From Bacteroidaceae bacterium (GTDB taxonomy: Bacteria > Bacteroidota > Bacteroidia > Bacteroidales > Bacteroidaceae): a DNA stretch of 64,000 bases. A model generated the notes under the pieces. It ran no database searches. It was not told where the DNA came from and saw nothing but the letters and a program-made list of their open reading frames with translations. Below, in pieces: positions 23,325 through 36,329 of this stretch (position 1 is its first letter; the number at the start of each line of letters is the position of its first letter). The translations under genes were made by a program, and so were the position numbers. The stretch lies in the NCBI GenBank assembly GCA_017651245.1, contig JAGCDQ010000014.1, forward strand, positions 1-64,000. Direction: 5' to 3'.

Positions 23325-24728
23325 ATGGCAACAGAAAATTCAACTCAGGGAGCCAATGGCTTCTACAAACTCAGCTGGCTTCAGCGCATCGGTTACGGTT
23401 CGGGTGACTTGGCTCAGAACCTGATTTTCCAGACAGTGGCATGTTACTTGATGATTTACCTGACCACCGTGTTAAAAATCAACGGAGCTTTTGTGGGTGG
23501 ACTGATTCTCGCGGTTCGACTCATTGACTGCTTCTGGAGCCCTATTGTGGGACGCTATATCGACAACCGCAATCCCAAGCTGGGTAAGTATCGTGCTTAC
23601 CTCCTCTATGGCGGTATTCCATTGACCATTGCTGCCTGCCTGCTGATGCTTCCTCAGGCTGCTGAATGGGATATGACGGCAAAGATTATCTATGCAACCG
23701 TCAGCTACACCGTGCTGAGTATGATCTACTCGGTGGTGAACATCCCATACGGCTCTATCATGGCAAGTATGACCCGCGACAACGACGAGGTGCTGAAACT
23801 GACTTCCACCCGTATGGTGTGCGCCAACATCGGTCAGATTGTCGTTCAGGCTGGTTTCCCTATCGGTCTTGCAATGTGCATTCATTCTGCTATTGACTGG
23901 AATCAGGCCACATTCATGGCGATTGGTACCATTCCTGCTTTCGTCATCTTGCCTTCACTGCCTATCTTGAAGAGCTGGTTGGGTAAGAAGGGTCTTTACT
24001 ATACTCTTCTCGCAGTCGGCTTGGTGGGCTTCATCGTGTTGTTCACCATCGGTAAGTTCTTTGATGTGGCTGAATGCAACACCATCGTTCAGATTGCGAA
24101 GGTGATGACAGGTGTGGGTCTTCTCGTCGGTTCTTTGATGTGGGCATTGGTGCCTGAGGTGATCACCGAGGCTGAATATCGCACGGGCAACCGTCCTGCA
24201 GCTACTGTCAACGCCCTTGCAGGTGTGGCATTCAAGGCTGGTTTCTCTATCGCTGGTTGGATCACTCCATTGGTGATGGGTATGATTGGCTTCAACTTCG
24301 ATGAAGAAGAGTCAGCGCTGCCTATCGAACCCAGTGCTTGGTTCACGGTGACTTGTGTGTTTGCCCTTGTTGGCTTCATTCTCTTGATGCTTTGCTTTGC
24401 TGGTTGTCGTGAGAATATCACCACAACTCCAGAAAAGCCTGTGTCATTTGGTGAGATGTGGCAGGAATTCAAGGCAAACAAGTGCCTCCAGCTGGTGCTC
24501 AGCATCTTCGTGGTGGTGTTCCTGGCATCCTTCATCAGCGCTCCTGTGAACGCTTACTACACGAAGCTGGCTAACTACTCTGAAATCGCACAGAATGCCA
24601 TTTTGGTGTTCACCTGCATCATCCCTGCTGTGCTCCTGATTATTGTTGGATTCCTGGTTTACCAGTATCCTCTGACGGATGAGCGTTTGGACGAAATCAA
24701 CAGAGAGATTGAGGCTCGTAACAAATAA
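23325..24728 (+). CDS. GPH-family sugar:cation symporter (xyloside transporter-like)
   Basis: A 467-residue protein with about 12 hydrophobic segments. Early motifs YGSGDLAQNLIFQ and RLIDCFWSPIVGRYIDNRNPKLGKYRAYLL match the glycoside-pentoside-hexuronide (MelB/XynP) family, where the conserved Asp residues in helix II and the following loop bind cation and sugar. It would import xylosides or pentoses through the inner membrane. It is first in an apparent operon with GH43 (37 nt downstream) and xylulokinase. No signal peptide is expected or seen. Confidence 0.88.
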   Translation: MATENSTQGANGFYKLSWLQRIGYGSGDLAQNLIFQTVACYLMIYLTTVLKINGAFVGGLILAVRLIDCFWSPIVGRYIDNRNPKLGKYRAYLLYGGIPLTIAACLLMLPQAAEWDMTAKIIYATVSYTVLSMIYSVVNIPYGSIMASMTRDNDEVLKLTSTRMVCANIGQIVVQAGFPIGLAMCIHSAIDWNQATFMAIGTIPAFVILPSLPILKSWLGKKGLYYTLLAVGLVGFIVLFTIGKFFDVAECNTIVQIAKVMTGVGLLVGSLMWALVPEVITEAEYRTGNRPAATVNALAGVAFKAGFSIAGWITPLVMGMIGFNFDEEESALPIEPSAWFTVTCVFALVGFILLMLCFAGCRENITTTPEKPVSFGEMWQEFKANKCLQLVLSIFVVVFLASFISAPVNAYYTKLANYSEIAQNAILVFTCIIPAVLLIIVGFLVYQYPLTDERLDEINREIEARNK

Positions 24729-24765
24729 TCGAAAAATCAATATTAACTTCTAAAACTTAACGATT

Positions 24766-25800
24766 ATGGAAGGAAAGAAATATCTTTTCCCAGCTGACTA
24801 CATGGCAGATCCTGCTGCTCATGTGTTCAATGGCAAGCTTTTTATCTATCCCTCTCACGACTGGGATGCAGGTGAATGTGAGGACGACGATGGCGGTCAC
24901 TTCCAGATGAAGGACTACCACGCACTTTCGTTCGACGATTTGGAGAATGGACAGGCTACTGACCACGGAGTGATCTTCAGTGTGGAAGATGTGCCATGGG
25001 CAGAGAAGCAGTTGTGGGACAGCGACGTGGTGGAGAAGGATGGCAAGTACTACTATGTCTTCTCAGCCAAGGGTTATGATGGTGTGTTCCGTCTGGGTGT
25101 GGCTGTGGCAGACAAGCCAGAAGGTCCATTCAAGCCACGTCAGTTCGCTATTCGTGGTTCTTTCTCCATCGACCCATGCGTGTTCAAGGATGATGATGGC
25201 ACCATCTACACCTACTTCGGTGGACTTTGGGGCGGTCAGCTCCAGTGGTGGCAGCCACTCTATCATGGTTTCGAGACCATTCCAGGCAAATATGGCGATG
25301 ACAACGGACTCATCGACCTCGGTCCTGCTCCAGATCACAAGACGCAGCTCTTCGCAAAGCCAGATGCTCCAGCACTCCCAAGCTGGGTGGTGAAGATGAG
25401 CGACGATATGGAATTTGCTGAGGCACCTCGTTGCGTGCTCATCCTCGACAAGGACGGCAAACCGCTGAAGGCGGGTGACCCACATCGCTTCTTCGAGGCA
25501 TCGTGGATGCACAAGTACAACGGTAAGTACTATTTCTCTTACTCAACAGGTGACAGCCACTACCTCTGCTATGCAATTGGCGACAACCCATACGGACCTT
25601 TCACTTATCAGGGCGTCCTCATGACTCCTGTGGTAGGTTGGACCACTCACCACGCAATTGCTGAGTACAAGGGCAAGTGGTATCTCTTCCATCACGATTG
25701 TGTGCCATCCAACGACAAGACTTGGCTCCGCTCACTCAAGGTGTGCGAGCTGCACTACAATGCTGACGGCACCATCCAGACAATTGAAGGATTGGATTGA
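24766..25800 (+). CDS. Cytoplasmic glycoside hydrolase family 43
   Basis: A 344-residue protein without signal peptide. The five-bladed-propeller GH43 triad is visible: Asp15 (YMADPAAHVFNGK), Asp136 (FSIDPCVFKDDDG) and Glu219 (MEFAEAPRCV). Family 43 enzymes are beta-xylosidases and arabinofuranosidases. Placed between a GPH symporter and xylulokinase and lacking a leader, it probably splits imported xylo-oligosaccharides or arabinoxylosides to pentoses in the cytosol. Arabinosidase activity cannot be ruled out. Confidence 0.9.
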   Translation: MEGKKYLFPADYMADPAAHVFNGKLFIYPSHDWDAGECEDDDGGHFQMKDYHALSFDDLENGQATDHGVIFSVEDVPWAEKQLWDSDVVEKDGKYYYVFSAKGYDGVFRLGVAVADKPEGPFKPRQFAIRGSFSIDPCVFKDDDGTIYTYFGGLWGGQLQWWQPLYHGFETIPGKYGDDNGLIDLGPAPDHKTQLFAKPDAPALPSWVVKMSDDMEFAEAPRCVLILDKDGKPLKAGDPHRFFEASWMHKYNGKYYFSYSTGDSHYLCYAIGDNPYGPFTYQGVLMTPVVGWTTHHAIAEYKGKWYLFHHDCVPSNDKTWLRSLKVCELHYNADGTIQTIEGLD

Positions 25801-25821
25801 GAAAAATTGAAAAATGAAAAG

Positions 25822-25875
25822 ATTGAAAAATTGAAGTAATGTCGATCCGAATGGCAGAAACTTCAATTTTTCAAT
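25822..25875. repeat. Intergenic inverted repeat between GH43 and xylB
   Basis: ATTGAAAAATTGAAG (25822-25836) is the reverse complement of CTTCAATTTTTCAAT (25861-25875), with a 24-nt loop. There is no GC core or T run, so it is probably not a strong terminator; it may stabilise or attenuate the operon mRNA. The false upstream ATG at 25839 lies in its loop. Confidence 0.55.
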
Positions 25876-25901
25876 TCTTCAACTCTTTAATTCTAAATAA
25901 T

Positions 25902-27383
25902 ATGTTACTTTTAGGTTACGACATAGGAACGTCGTCGGTGAAGGCGGCGTTGGTTGATGCGCAGACAGGTCAGACAGTGGCCAGCGCGCAGTATCCTGAT
26001 GCAGAAGCATCTATCATTGCAAAGCAGCCCGGATGGGCAGAGCAGGAACCCGAAATGTGGTGGGACGAACTCAAGCAGGCAACAGCTCGCGTGGCTCAGA
26101 AGGCTGGTGGTTCGTTGGCAGACGTGAAGGCTATCGGCATCTCTTACCAGATGCACGGTCTCGTGTGTGTGGATAAGGCAGGCAAGCCTCTTCGTCCTTC
26201 CATCATCTGGTGTGACGGTCGTGCTGTTCCTTACGGCAACAAGGCATTCGAGGGCATCGGTGGTGAGAAGTGTCTCCAGCACCTCCTCAATTCTCCAGGT
26301 AACTTCACCGCTGCCAAACTCGCATGGGTGAAGGAGAATGAGCCAGAACTCTTTGCAAAGATTGACAAGATTATGCTCCCAGGCGACTACATCGCGATGC
26401 GCCTGTCGGGTGGTGACAAGAAGACTACCGTTTCAGGTCTTTCTGAGGGTATGTTCTGGGATTTCAAGAACAATGAAGTGAGCAAGGATGTGATGAACTT
26501 CTTCGGTTTCTCTGAGGATATCATTGCTGAAATCGTGCCTACTTTCTCTGTTCAGAGCACCGTTTGTCAGGCTATTGCTGACGAACTCGGCATCCCAGCA
26601 GGTACTCCTATCTCTTATCGTGGTGGTGACCAGCCTAACAACGCTCTCTCACTCAATGTGATGAAGCCAGGCGAAATTGCTGCTACTGGTGGTACTTCAG
26701 GTGTGGTGTATGGTGTGCTCGGCGAAGTGAATTACGACAAGCTCTCTCGCGTGAACACGTTTGCACACGTGAATCATGGTGAGGGTGGTGCAACCCGTCT
26801 GGGTGTGCTCCTCTGCATCAATGGTACGGGTATCCTCAACGCTTGGATGCGCCGCAACGTGGCACCAGAAGGCATGAGCTATCCAGAGATGAACGACCTC
26901 GCTGAGACAGTTCCTGTAGGCGCTGACGGCTTGACCGTCATCCCATTCGGAAACGGTGCTGAGCGTGTGCTTCAGAATGAGAACGTGGGTGCTTCCATTC
27001 ACGGCATCAACTTCAACATCCACAAGAAGGCACACTTGGTTCGTGCTGCCCACGAGGGTATCGCCTTCTCATTTGCTTACGGTATGGAGATCATGAAGCA
27101 GATGGGTATGGAAATCAACACCATCAAGGCTGGACACGCCAATATGTTCCTCAATCCGCTCTTCTGCCGCACGTTGGCAGCTGTGACAGGAGCAACCATC
27201 GAACTCTACGAGACCGACGGTTCTGTGGGTGCAGCATACGGTGCAGGTATCGGTGCAGGTATCTACAAAGACAGCGACGATGCTTTCAAGACCCTCAAGC
27301 ACAAGGCAACGATCAAGCCTGAGGCTGACACAGCTCCATACAAGGCTGCCTACAAGCTTTGGGTGGAAAGACTGGGAAAGTAA
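25902..27383 (+). CDS. xylB: Xylulokinase
   Basis: From the ATG at 25902 the protein has 493 residues (MLLLGYDIGTSSVKAAL). The FGGY-kinase phosphate-1 motif DIGTSSVK, the substrate loop YQMHGLVCVD, WCDGRA, and GGTSGVVYG plus AYGAGIGAG of the ATP site are present. It phosphorylates D-xylulose to xylulose-5-phosphate, after XylA. An in-frame ATG at 25839 would prepend a non-conserved stretch encoded by the inverted repeat, so the later start is chosen. It ends the operon, with a terminator at 27428. Confidence 0.93.
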   Translation: MLLLGYDIGTSSVKAALVDAQTGQTVASAQYPDAEASIIAKQPGWAEQEPEMWWDELKQATARVAQKAGGSLADVKAIGISYQMHGLVCVDKAGKPLRPSIIWCDGRAVPYGNKAFEGIGGEKCLQHLLNSPGNFTAAKLAWVKENEPELFAKIDKIMLPGDYIAMRLSGGDKKTTVSGLSEGMFWDFKNNEVSKDVMNFFGFSEDIIAEIVPTFSVQSTVCQAIADELGIPAGTPISYRGGDQPNNALSLNVMKPGEIAATGGTSGVVYGVLGEVNYDKLSRVNTFAHVNHGEGGATRLGVLLCINGTGILNAWMRRNVAPEGMSYPEMNDLAETVPVGADGLTVIPFGNGAERVLQNENVGASIHGINFNIHKKAHLVRAAHEGIAFSFAYGMEIMKQMGMEINTIKAGHANMFLNPLFCRTLAAVTGATIELYETDGSVGAAYGAGIGAGIYKDSDDAFKTLKHKATIKPEADTAPYKAAYKLWVERLGK

Positions 27384-27427
27384 GATGCATGATGTAAGAG
27401 GTAAAACTCTTACCAATATATATTAAG

Positions 27428-27460
27428 AAGGTGCTGGTTCTGTGAATCAGCACCTTTTTT
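27428..27460 (+). terminator. Terminator after xylB
   Basis: Stem AAGGTGCTG (27428-27436) and CAGCACCTT (27448-27456), 11-nt loop, followed by TTTT: a strong intrinsic terminator. Confidence 0.85.
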
Positions 27461-27548
27461 GTGCCTTCTCTTCTCCATTTTTCCCTCATATCTATCAAAA
27501 TCTAAAAAGTAGGTAACATCAGTGACAATTAAATTCTTTTTTTTCTGT

Positions 27549-27556
27549 TACCTTTG
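27549..27556 (+). promoter_or_regulatory. -7 box of the secreted GH2 gene
   Basis: TACCTTTG then CAAC, 37 nt before the ATG at 27594. No clear TTTG at 19 nt. Confidence 0.55.
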
Positions 27557-27578
27557 CAACATCAAAACCTAATTATAA

Positions 27579-31619
<4,041 letters not shown>

Positions 31620-31652
31620 TCGTATTTTCTAATTATAGGAGGAATGTTTGAT

Positions 31653-32369
31653 ATGGAAAATTTTTGGGAACAAGTGAATGCCGATGAGGTGAACATCGCA
31701 GGTTCGATGTTCAAATTGTTGCTGAGTATGGTGCTGGGTGCGATGGTCGGATTGGAACGTCGTCACAAAGGCCAGATTGCAGGTATGCGCACGTTTGCGC
31801 TCATCAGTATGGGTGCCACATTGGCGATGCTGGTGTCCATTTATATTCCAGAACAACTCTTTGGATGGACTGAAAATGGTGATCCTGGACGTATTGCGGC
31901 ACAGGTGATTTCAGGCATTGGTTTCTTGGGTGCTGGTGCCATTATCCAGATGAAAGGCTCTGTGCGTGGATTGACTACGGCGGCAGGTATGTGGATGACA
32001 GCCTCCATTGGTTTGGCTGTGGGTGCAGGCATGTACGTGGTGGCTGTGGTAGCGGGTGTGCTCATCATCTTGGTGCTGACCTTGCTGGAACTCTGCGAAA
32101 AGAAGATCTTCAAGGGACGGGAACAAAAGATTGTGCGGTTGAAGGTGGACTACATTGTCAAAGATGCGTCTACGTTCCGTCAGTTTTTCATGAACCACCA
32201 TGTCCATATCTCTGATGAATTTCTCCGTTATGACTATTCACAGGGAACTACTATCATCAATTTTATGGTGCGTAGTCAGGACAAAACAGACTTCATTAAA
32301 TTGTTTGATGAAATCCATGCAACAGGAGATGTGCTATCTCTCACATTGACGAATGAAGTGAACAATTAG
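31653..32369 (+). CDS. MgtC/SapB family membrane protein
   Basis: From the ATG at 31653 the protein has 238 residues. It has about four to five hydrophobic segments with the MgtC signatures GAMVGLERRHKGQIAGMRTF, ISGIGFLGAGAII and GSVRGLTTAAGMW, and a cytoplasmic ACT-like C-terminal domain (about 150-238). MgtC proteins bear on magnesium homeostasis and ATP synthase control in some bacteria; the role here is open. An ATG at 31644 also exists but sits 1 nt after the AGGAGG at 31637-31642, while 31653 has 10-nt spacing, which decides the start. Confidence 0.85.
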   Translation: MENFWEQVNADEVNIAGSMFKLLLSMVLGAMVGLERRHKGQIAGMRTFALISMGATLAMLVSIYIPEQLFGWTENGDPGRIAAQVISGIGFLGAGAIIQMKGSVRGLTTAAGMWMTASIGLAVGAGMYVVAVVAGVLIILVLTLLELCEKKIFKGREQKIVRLKVDYIVKDASTFRQFFMNHHVHISDEFLRYDYSQGTTIINFMVRSQDKTDFIKLFDEIHATGDVLSLTLTNEVNN

Positions 32370-32441
32370 TTGTGATAGCAAGTGAGAAAATGAGTTGTTT
32401 GATAAAAGTTTGTAAAAAAAAACAAAAAAGTTCTTTATTTC

Positions 32442-32472
32442 TTTGGCGATTTAAAATAAAGGTATAACTTTG
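32442..32472 (+). promoter_or_regulatory. Promoter of xylA
   Basis: TTTG (32442-32445), exactly 19 nt, TAACTTTG (32465-32472), giving a leader of about 65 nt before the ATG at 32545. Confidence 0.85.
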
Positions 32473-32544
32473 CAACCCCTAATTGTGGCTATAACAATTT
32501 TGTAACTAATTTATAAACAAACATTCATTAAACAACTTAAAATT

Positions 32545-33858
32545 ATGGCTAAAGAGTATTTTCCAGAGATTGGTAAAATCAAGTTCGAAGGCAAGGATTC
32601 TAAGAATCCAATGGCATTCCATTACTATGATGCAGAGAAAGTGATCATGGGCAAGCCTATGAAGGACTGGCTCCGTTTCGCTATGGCATGGTGGCACACA
32701 CTCTGTGCAGAGGGTGGCGACCAGTTCGGTGGCGGTACTAAGAAGTTCCCTTGGAACAATGGTGCTAATGCAGTTGAAATCGCAAAGCAGAAGGCTGACG
32801 CTGGTTTCGAGATCATGCAGAAGCTCGGCATTCCATATTTCTGCTTCCACGATGTTGACCTCGTTTCTGAGGGCGCATCTGTTGAGGAGTATGAGGCAAA
32901 CCTCAAGGAGATCACTGATTACCTCGCAGTGAAGATGAAGGAAACTGGCATCAAGCTGTTGTGGTCAACTGCTAACGTATTCGGTAATGGCCGTTACATG
33001 AACGGTGCTTCTACCAACCCTGACTTCGACGTTGTTGCTCGCGCTATCGTGCAGATCAAGAACGCTATCGACGCTGGTATCAAGCTCGGTGCTGAGAACT
33101 ATGTATTCTGGGGCGGTCGTGAAGGTTACATGAGCCTTCTGAACACAGACCAGAAGCGTGAGAAGGAGCACATGGCTACTATGCTCACTATGGCTCGCGA
33201 CTATGCACGTGGCAAGGGCTTCAAGGGTACATTCCTCATCGAGCCTAAGCCAATGGAGCCATCTAAGCACCAGTATGATGTTGACACTGAGACTGTGATT
33301 GGCTTCCTCAAGGCTCACAACCTCGACAAGGACTTCAAGGTGAACATTGAGGTGAACCACGCTACTCTCGCAGGTCACACATTCGAGCACGAACTCGCTT
33401 GCGCTGTTGACGCTGGCATGCTCGGTTCTATCGACGCTAACCGTGGTGACTACCAGAACGGTTGGGATACTGACCAGTTCCCAATTGACCAGTACGAGCT
33501 CGTACAGGCTTGGATGGAAATCATCCGTGGTGGTGGTCTCGGCACAGGTGGTACAAACTTCGACGCTAAGACTCGTCGTAACTCTACTGACCTCGAGGAC
33601 ATCTTCATCGCACACATCGCTGGTATGGACGCTATGGCTCGTGCTCTTGAGTCTGCAGCTAAGCTCCTTGAGGAGTCCCCATACAAGAAGATGAAGGCTG
33701 AGCGTTACGCTTCCTTCGACAGCGGCATGGGTAAGGACTTCGAGGATGGCAAGTTGACATTCGAGCAGGTTTATGAGTACGGCAAGAAGGTTGGTGAGCC
33801 AAAGCAGACTTCTGGCAAGCAGGAGCTCTTCGAGGCTATCGTTGCTATGTACGCTTAA
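32545..33858 (+). CDS. xylA: Xylose isomerase
   Basis: A 437-residue protein of the long (class II) XylA type. Metal-binding and catalytic segments are visible: [11 protein letters not shown] (catalytic His/Asp), [38 protein letters not shown] and GSIDANRGD. It converts D-xylose to D-xylulose for the xylulokinase encoded 5 kb upstream. It is transcribed from its own exact-consensus promoter and ended by a terminator. Codon use is more biased to GCT/CTC/AAG than in neighbours, consistent with high expression. Confidence 0.96.
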   Translation: MAKEYFPEIGKIKFEGKDSKNPMAFHYYDAEKVIMGKPMKDWLRFAMAWWHTLCAEGGDQFGGGTKKFPWNNGANAVEIAKQKADAGFEIMQKLGIPYFCFHDVDLVSEGASVEEYEANLKEITDYLAVKMKETGIKLLWSTANVFGNGRYMNGASTNPDFDVVARAIVQIKNAIDAGIKLGAENYVFWGGREGYMSLLNTDQKREKEHMATMLTMARDYARGKGFKGTFLIEPKPMEPSKHQYDVDTETVIGFLKAHNLDKDFKVNIEVNHATLAGHTFEHELACAVDAGMLGSIDANRGDYQNGWDTDQFPIDQYELVQAWMEIIRGGGLGTGGTNFDAKTRRNSTDLEDIFIAHIAGMDAMARALESAAKLLEESPYKKMKAERYASFDSGMGKDFEDGKLTFEQVYEYGKKVGEPKQTSGKQELFEAIVAMYA

Positions 33859-33880
33859 TGCTTTTGAACAAAGCACAAAA

Positions 33881-33917
33881 AAGGGTTGCATCCAATTGGG
33901 TGCAACCCTTTCTTTTT
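33881..33917 (+). terminator. Terminator of xylA
   Basis: Stem AAGGGTTGCA (33881-33890) and TGCAACCCTT (33901-33910), 10-nt loop, followed by TCTTTTTT. The A run on the other side could serve the convergent gene. Confidence 0.88.
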
Positions 33918-33958
33918 TAACTTCATAAACCCCTTAAACTTCTTGAACTCTTTAAGAG

Positions 33959-34444
33959 TTATTCCTTTCCAAAGCTGACAGTGACGCTGGCAGGTTTGTC
34001 AGCAGGCTGACCATTGGTGAGTCCTGGGCGCCAACGTGGCATGCCTGTGACGATGTCGAAGGCGGCAGTATCGAGGGTGCTGCCTGCAGATTTGGTCACC
34101 TCGGCTCCATAGATATTGCCTTTCTTGTCAACCTTGAAGCTGACAACCACATCGCCCTTGCCACTCACATTGGAGTGGAGGAGCTTCTTTTTTAGGTATG
34201 CCTGTAAGAAAATGTCTCCACCAGGGAACTCTGGGTCGGTGTCACCTGCGACTTGGGCAGCCTTTTCCGCTTCCACCTTGGCGATGCTATCCGCTTTGGC
34301 ACCTTGCAAAATGGCTTCCTTATTTTGGGAACCGAAACCAGACATCTGTGCAGCTTTCAACTTTGCAGATACGTCAGTTTGTGCGTTAGCCGTGAGTGCC
34401 ACAATGCTCAATGCGAGCATGAGTGAGAGTTTGTTCAGTTTCAT
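33959..34444 (-). CDS. Secreted TonB C-terminal-domain-like protein
   Basis: From the ATG at 34444 the protein has 161 residues, with a signal peptide (SIVALTANAQ). The C-terminal 90 residues match the TonB-C fold pattern: FPGGDIFLQAYLKKKL, GDVVVSFKVDKKGNIYGAEV, PRWRPGLTNGQ and VSFGKE. There is no N-terminal membrane anchor or proline-rich region, so it is a free periplasmic protein rather than an energy transducer. Alternatively it may be a secreted peptidase-associated module. An in-frame ATG 30 nt upstream is not preferred because it precedes the signal peptide with charged residues. Confidence 0.7.
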   Translation of the reverse strand: MKLNKLSLMLALSIVALTANAQTDVSAKLKAAQMSGFGSQNKEAILQGAKADSIAKVEAEKAAQVAGDTDPEFPGGDIFLQAYLKKKLLHSNVSGKGDVVVSFKVDKKGNIYGAEVTKSAGSTLDTAAFDIVTGMPRWRPGLTNGQPADKPASVTVSFGKE

Positions 34445-34609
34445 ATTCTTTCTTTTTAAGTTTTGTGGGGGCAAAGTTAGGGATTATTTAGGAATTGAGA
34501 ATTAGGAATTTGTGACTTTTTGAATAGGGATTCAGGATTATGTGGTAGGAATTGTCACTTTTTTATGGAAAAGTGTGTTCTGGATTGCAACAGAAAAAAA
34601 ACTTATTCG

Positions 34610-34617
34610 TATCTTTG
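34610..34617 (+). promoter_or_regulatory. -7 box of the zinc metallopeptidase gene
   Basis: TATCTTTG then CATGC, 45 nt before the ATG at 34663. Confidence 0.5.
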
Positions 34618-34662
34618 CATGCTTATTGTATCCAATAATTATTTAATAATAAAGAGAAAACT

Positions 34663-35553
34663 ATGAGACTTGACGGAAGAAGAGAAAGTTCCAATGTGGA
34701 CGACCGCCGTGGAAGTGGTGGCTTCAAGCTGGGTGGCAAGGGTGGACTTGGCATCGGTATGGCGATAGTGATAGGTCTGATTGCCTATTGTGCGACTGGC
34801 GACCTGAATCAGGCCGTTCAGGTGGCAAGCAGCGCAGGCGATATGACAAGTGTTGTCACGGGTCAGAATGGTCAGAATGGAGAATATCAGCCTACGGCTG
34901 AGGAGCAAGAGTTGGCATCGTTTGCCAAGAAGGTGCTGGCTTCTACCGAGGATGTTTGGACGGCTGAGTTCCAGAAGATGGGCAAGACCTACGAACCTCC
35001 TACGCTGGTGCTTTTCAGTGGTTCTGTGCAGTCGGGTTGTGGCGGCGCAAGTGCCAGCACGGGTCCTTTCTATTGTTCTGCTGACCAAAGTGTATATATC
35101 GACCTCTCATTCTTCACTTCGATGAAGTCTTCGCTGGGTAGTGATGGCGACTTTGCCTACGCCTATGTGATTGCCCACGAAGTGGGTCACCACGTACAGT
35201 ATCTCTTGGGTACGTTGGGCAAGGCACACGAACAGATGTCAAGACTCTCTCAGAGCGAGGCGAACAAGATTAGTGTGCAACTGGAATTGCAGGCTGACAA
35301 CTATGCGGGTGTCTGGGCACATCATGAGCAGAAGATGTTTGGTTCACTGGAGGATGGCGATTTGGAAGAGGCACTTGGTACTGCTCAGATGATCGGTGAC
35401 GACTACTTGCAGAAGAAGGCACAGGGTTATGTGGTGCCTGAGTCGTTCAATCACGGTACGAGCCAACAGCGCATGAAGTGGTTCAAGCGAGGTTTCACTT
35501 CTGGTGATATCGCTCAAGGCAACACCTTCTCCTACAGCTACGAGAACTTATAA
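34663..35553 (+). CDS. Putative neutral zinc metallopeptidase (YpfJ family)
   Basis: A 296-residue protein with an N-terminal charged stretch RLDGRRESSNVDDRRGSGG, one transmembrane segment (about 28-45, GIGMAIVIGLIAY) and a metallopeptidase domain with HEVGHH at residues 172-177 and the third-ligand region QLELQADNYAGVW. This matches the 'putative neutral zinc metallopeptidase' family, whose N-terminal RxSxNVxDRRG motif is conserved. Substrate unknown. A small membrane protein follows 49 nt downstream. Confidence 0.9.
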   Translation: MRLDGRRESSNVDDRRGSGGFKLGGKGGLGIGMAIVIGLIAYCATGDLNQAVQVASSAGDMTSVVTGQNGQNGEYQPTAEEQELASFAKKVLASTEDVWTAEFQKMGKTYEPPTLVLFSGSVQSGCGGASASTGPFYCSADQSVYIDLSFFTSMKSSLGSDGDFAYAYVIAHEVGHHVQYLLGTLGKAHEQMSRLSQSEANKISVQLELQADNYAGVWAHHEQKMFGSLEDGDLEEALGTAQMIGDDYLQKKAQGYVVPESFNHGTSQQRMKWFKRGFTSGDIAQGNTFSYSYENL

Positions 35554-35602
35554 TGAACTAAATACTAAACAACTAACAAACGATTAAAAACAAACGAAGA
35601 TT

Positions 35603-36310
35603 ATGGCTAATTTTTCATTGGAAATGAGTGCTGCTATCAGCACGGGTTGGGAATATGCAAAGAAGTATGGTTTGCTCATCGCAGTGATTTATCTGTTGGT
35701 GGGTATCGTGACAAGTGCTTTGTCGTCGATGGTGGGTCCTACTTTCAATATGGCGGACTCTCAGGCAATTGGTGAAGCAATCAGCAAGGGTGACTGGAGT
35801 AGTTTGAGTAATCTCTCCCAGTCTTACAATAGCGTAGGAGCCAATATCGGCAATATGTTTGGTAGTATCATTGGCACCATTGTGAGTGTGGGCCTTTACA
35901 ACCTGGCTCTGGGTTTGATGAGTGGCCGCTACAATGAGGTGACTTTCGATGCCTTCAAACTTCCTTTCGCAACTTATCTCAAGGCGTTTGTAGTGAGCTT
36001 CATCGTGGGTGTTATCGGCATCGTGGCACTCTTCTGCTGTGTCGTTCCTTTCTTCTTCGTGGCTCCTCGCCTCATTTTGGCTCCTGTCTATCAGGTGGAG
36101 AATCCTGAGGCTGGCATTGGTGAATCTATCAGTGCTGCATGGAAGATGACTTCAGGTAACACGATGTCTATGCTTGGCTTGGGTATCGTTATGCTCGGTG
36201 TTGGCTTCGTAGGTCTCCTTTGCTGCTGCATTGGTGTGTACTTTGCTGAGGCCATCCAGTTATTCGTGATGATTGCTGCTTACAACCAGTTGAAGGGCAA
36301 TCTGGAATAA
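35603..36310 (+). CDS. Multi-spanning membrane protein of unknown function
   Basis: A 235-residue hydrophobic protein with four to six predicted membrane segments, notably GLLIAVIYLLVGIVTSAL and GIVMLGVGFVGLLCCCIGVYF, and the segment SISAAWKMTSGNTMSMLGLG that resembles the 'ffxxsW..vrgn....lg' motif of YciC/DUF975-type membrane proteins. No enzyme motif is seen. It lies 49 nt after the metallopeptidase gene and 19 nt before metF, so it may share a transcript with both. Confidence 0.6.
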   Translation: MANFSLEMSAAISTGWEYAKKYGLLIAVIYLLVGIVTSALSSMVGPTFNMADSQAIGEAISKGDWSSLSNLSQSYNSVGANIGNMFGSIIGTIVSVGLYNLALGLMSGRYNEVTFDAFKLPFATYLKAFVVSFIVGVIGIVALFCCVVPFFFVAPRLILAPVYQVENPEAGIGESISAAWKMTSGNTMSMLGLGIVMLGVGFVGLLCCCIGVYFAEAIQLFVMIAAYNQLKGNLE

Positions 36311-36329
36311 TCACTAAAAACAGAATAGT

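Noticed and set aside
31644-31652. Start of the MgtC-like gene at 31644
   Set aside because: The AGGAGG ends 1 nt before that ATG; the ATG at 31653 has a normal 10-nt spacing.
36311-36329. A SAM or cobalamin riboswitch before metF
   Set aside because: Only 19 nt separate it from the preceding gene, too short for either structure.
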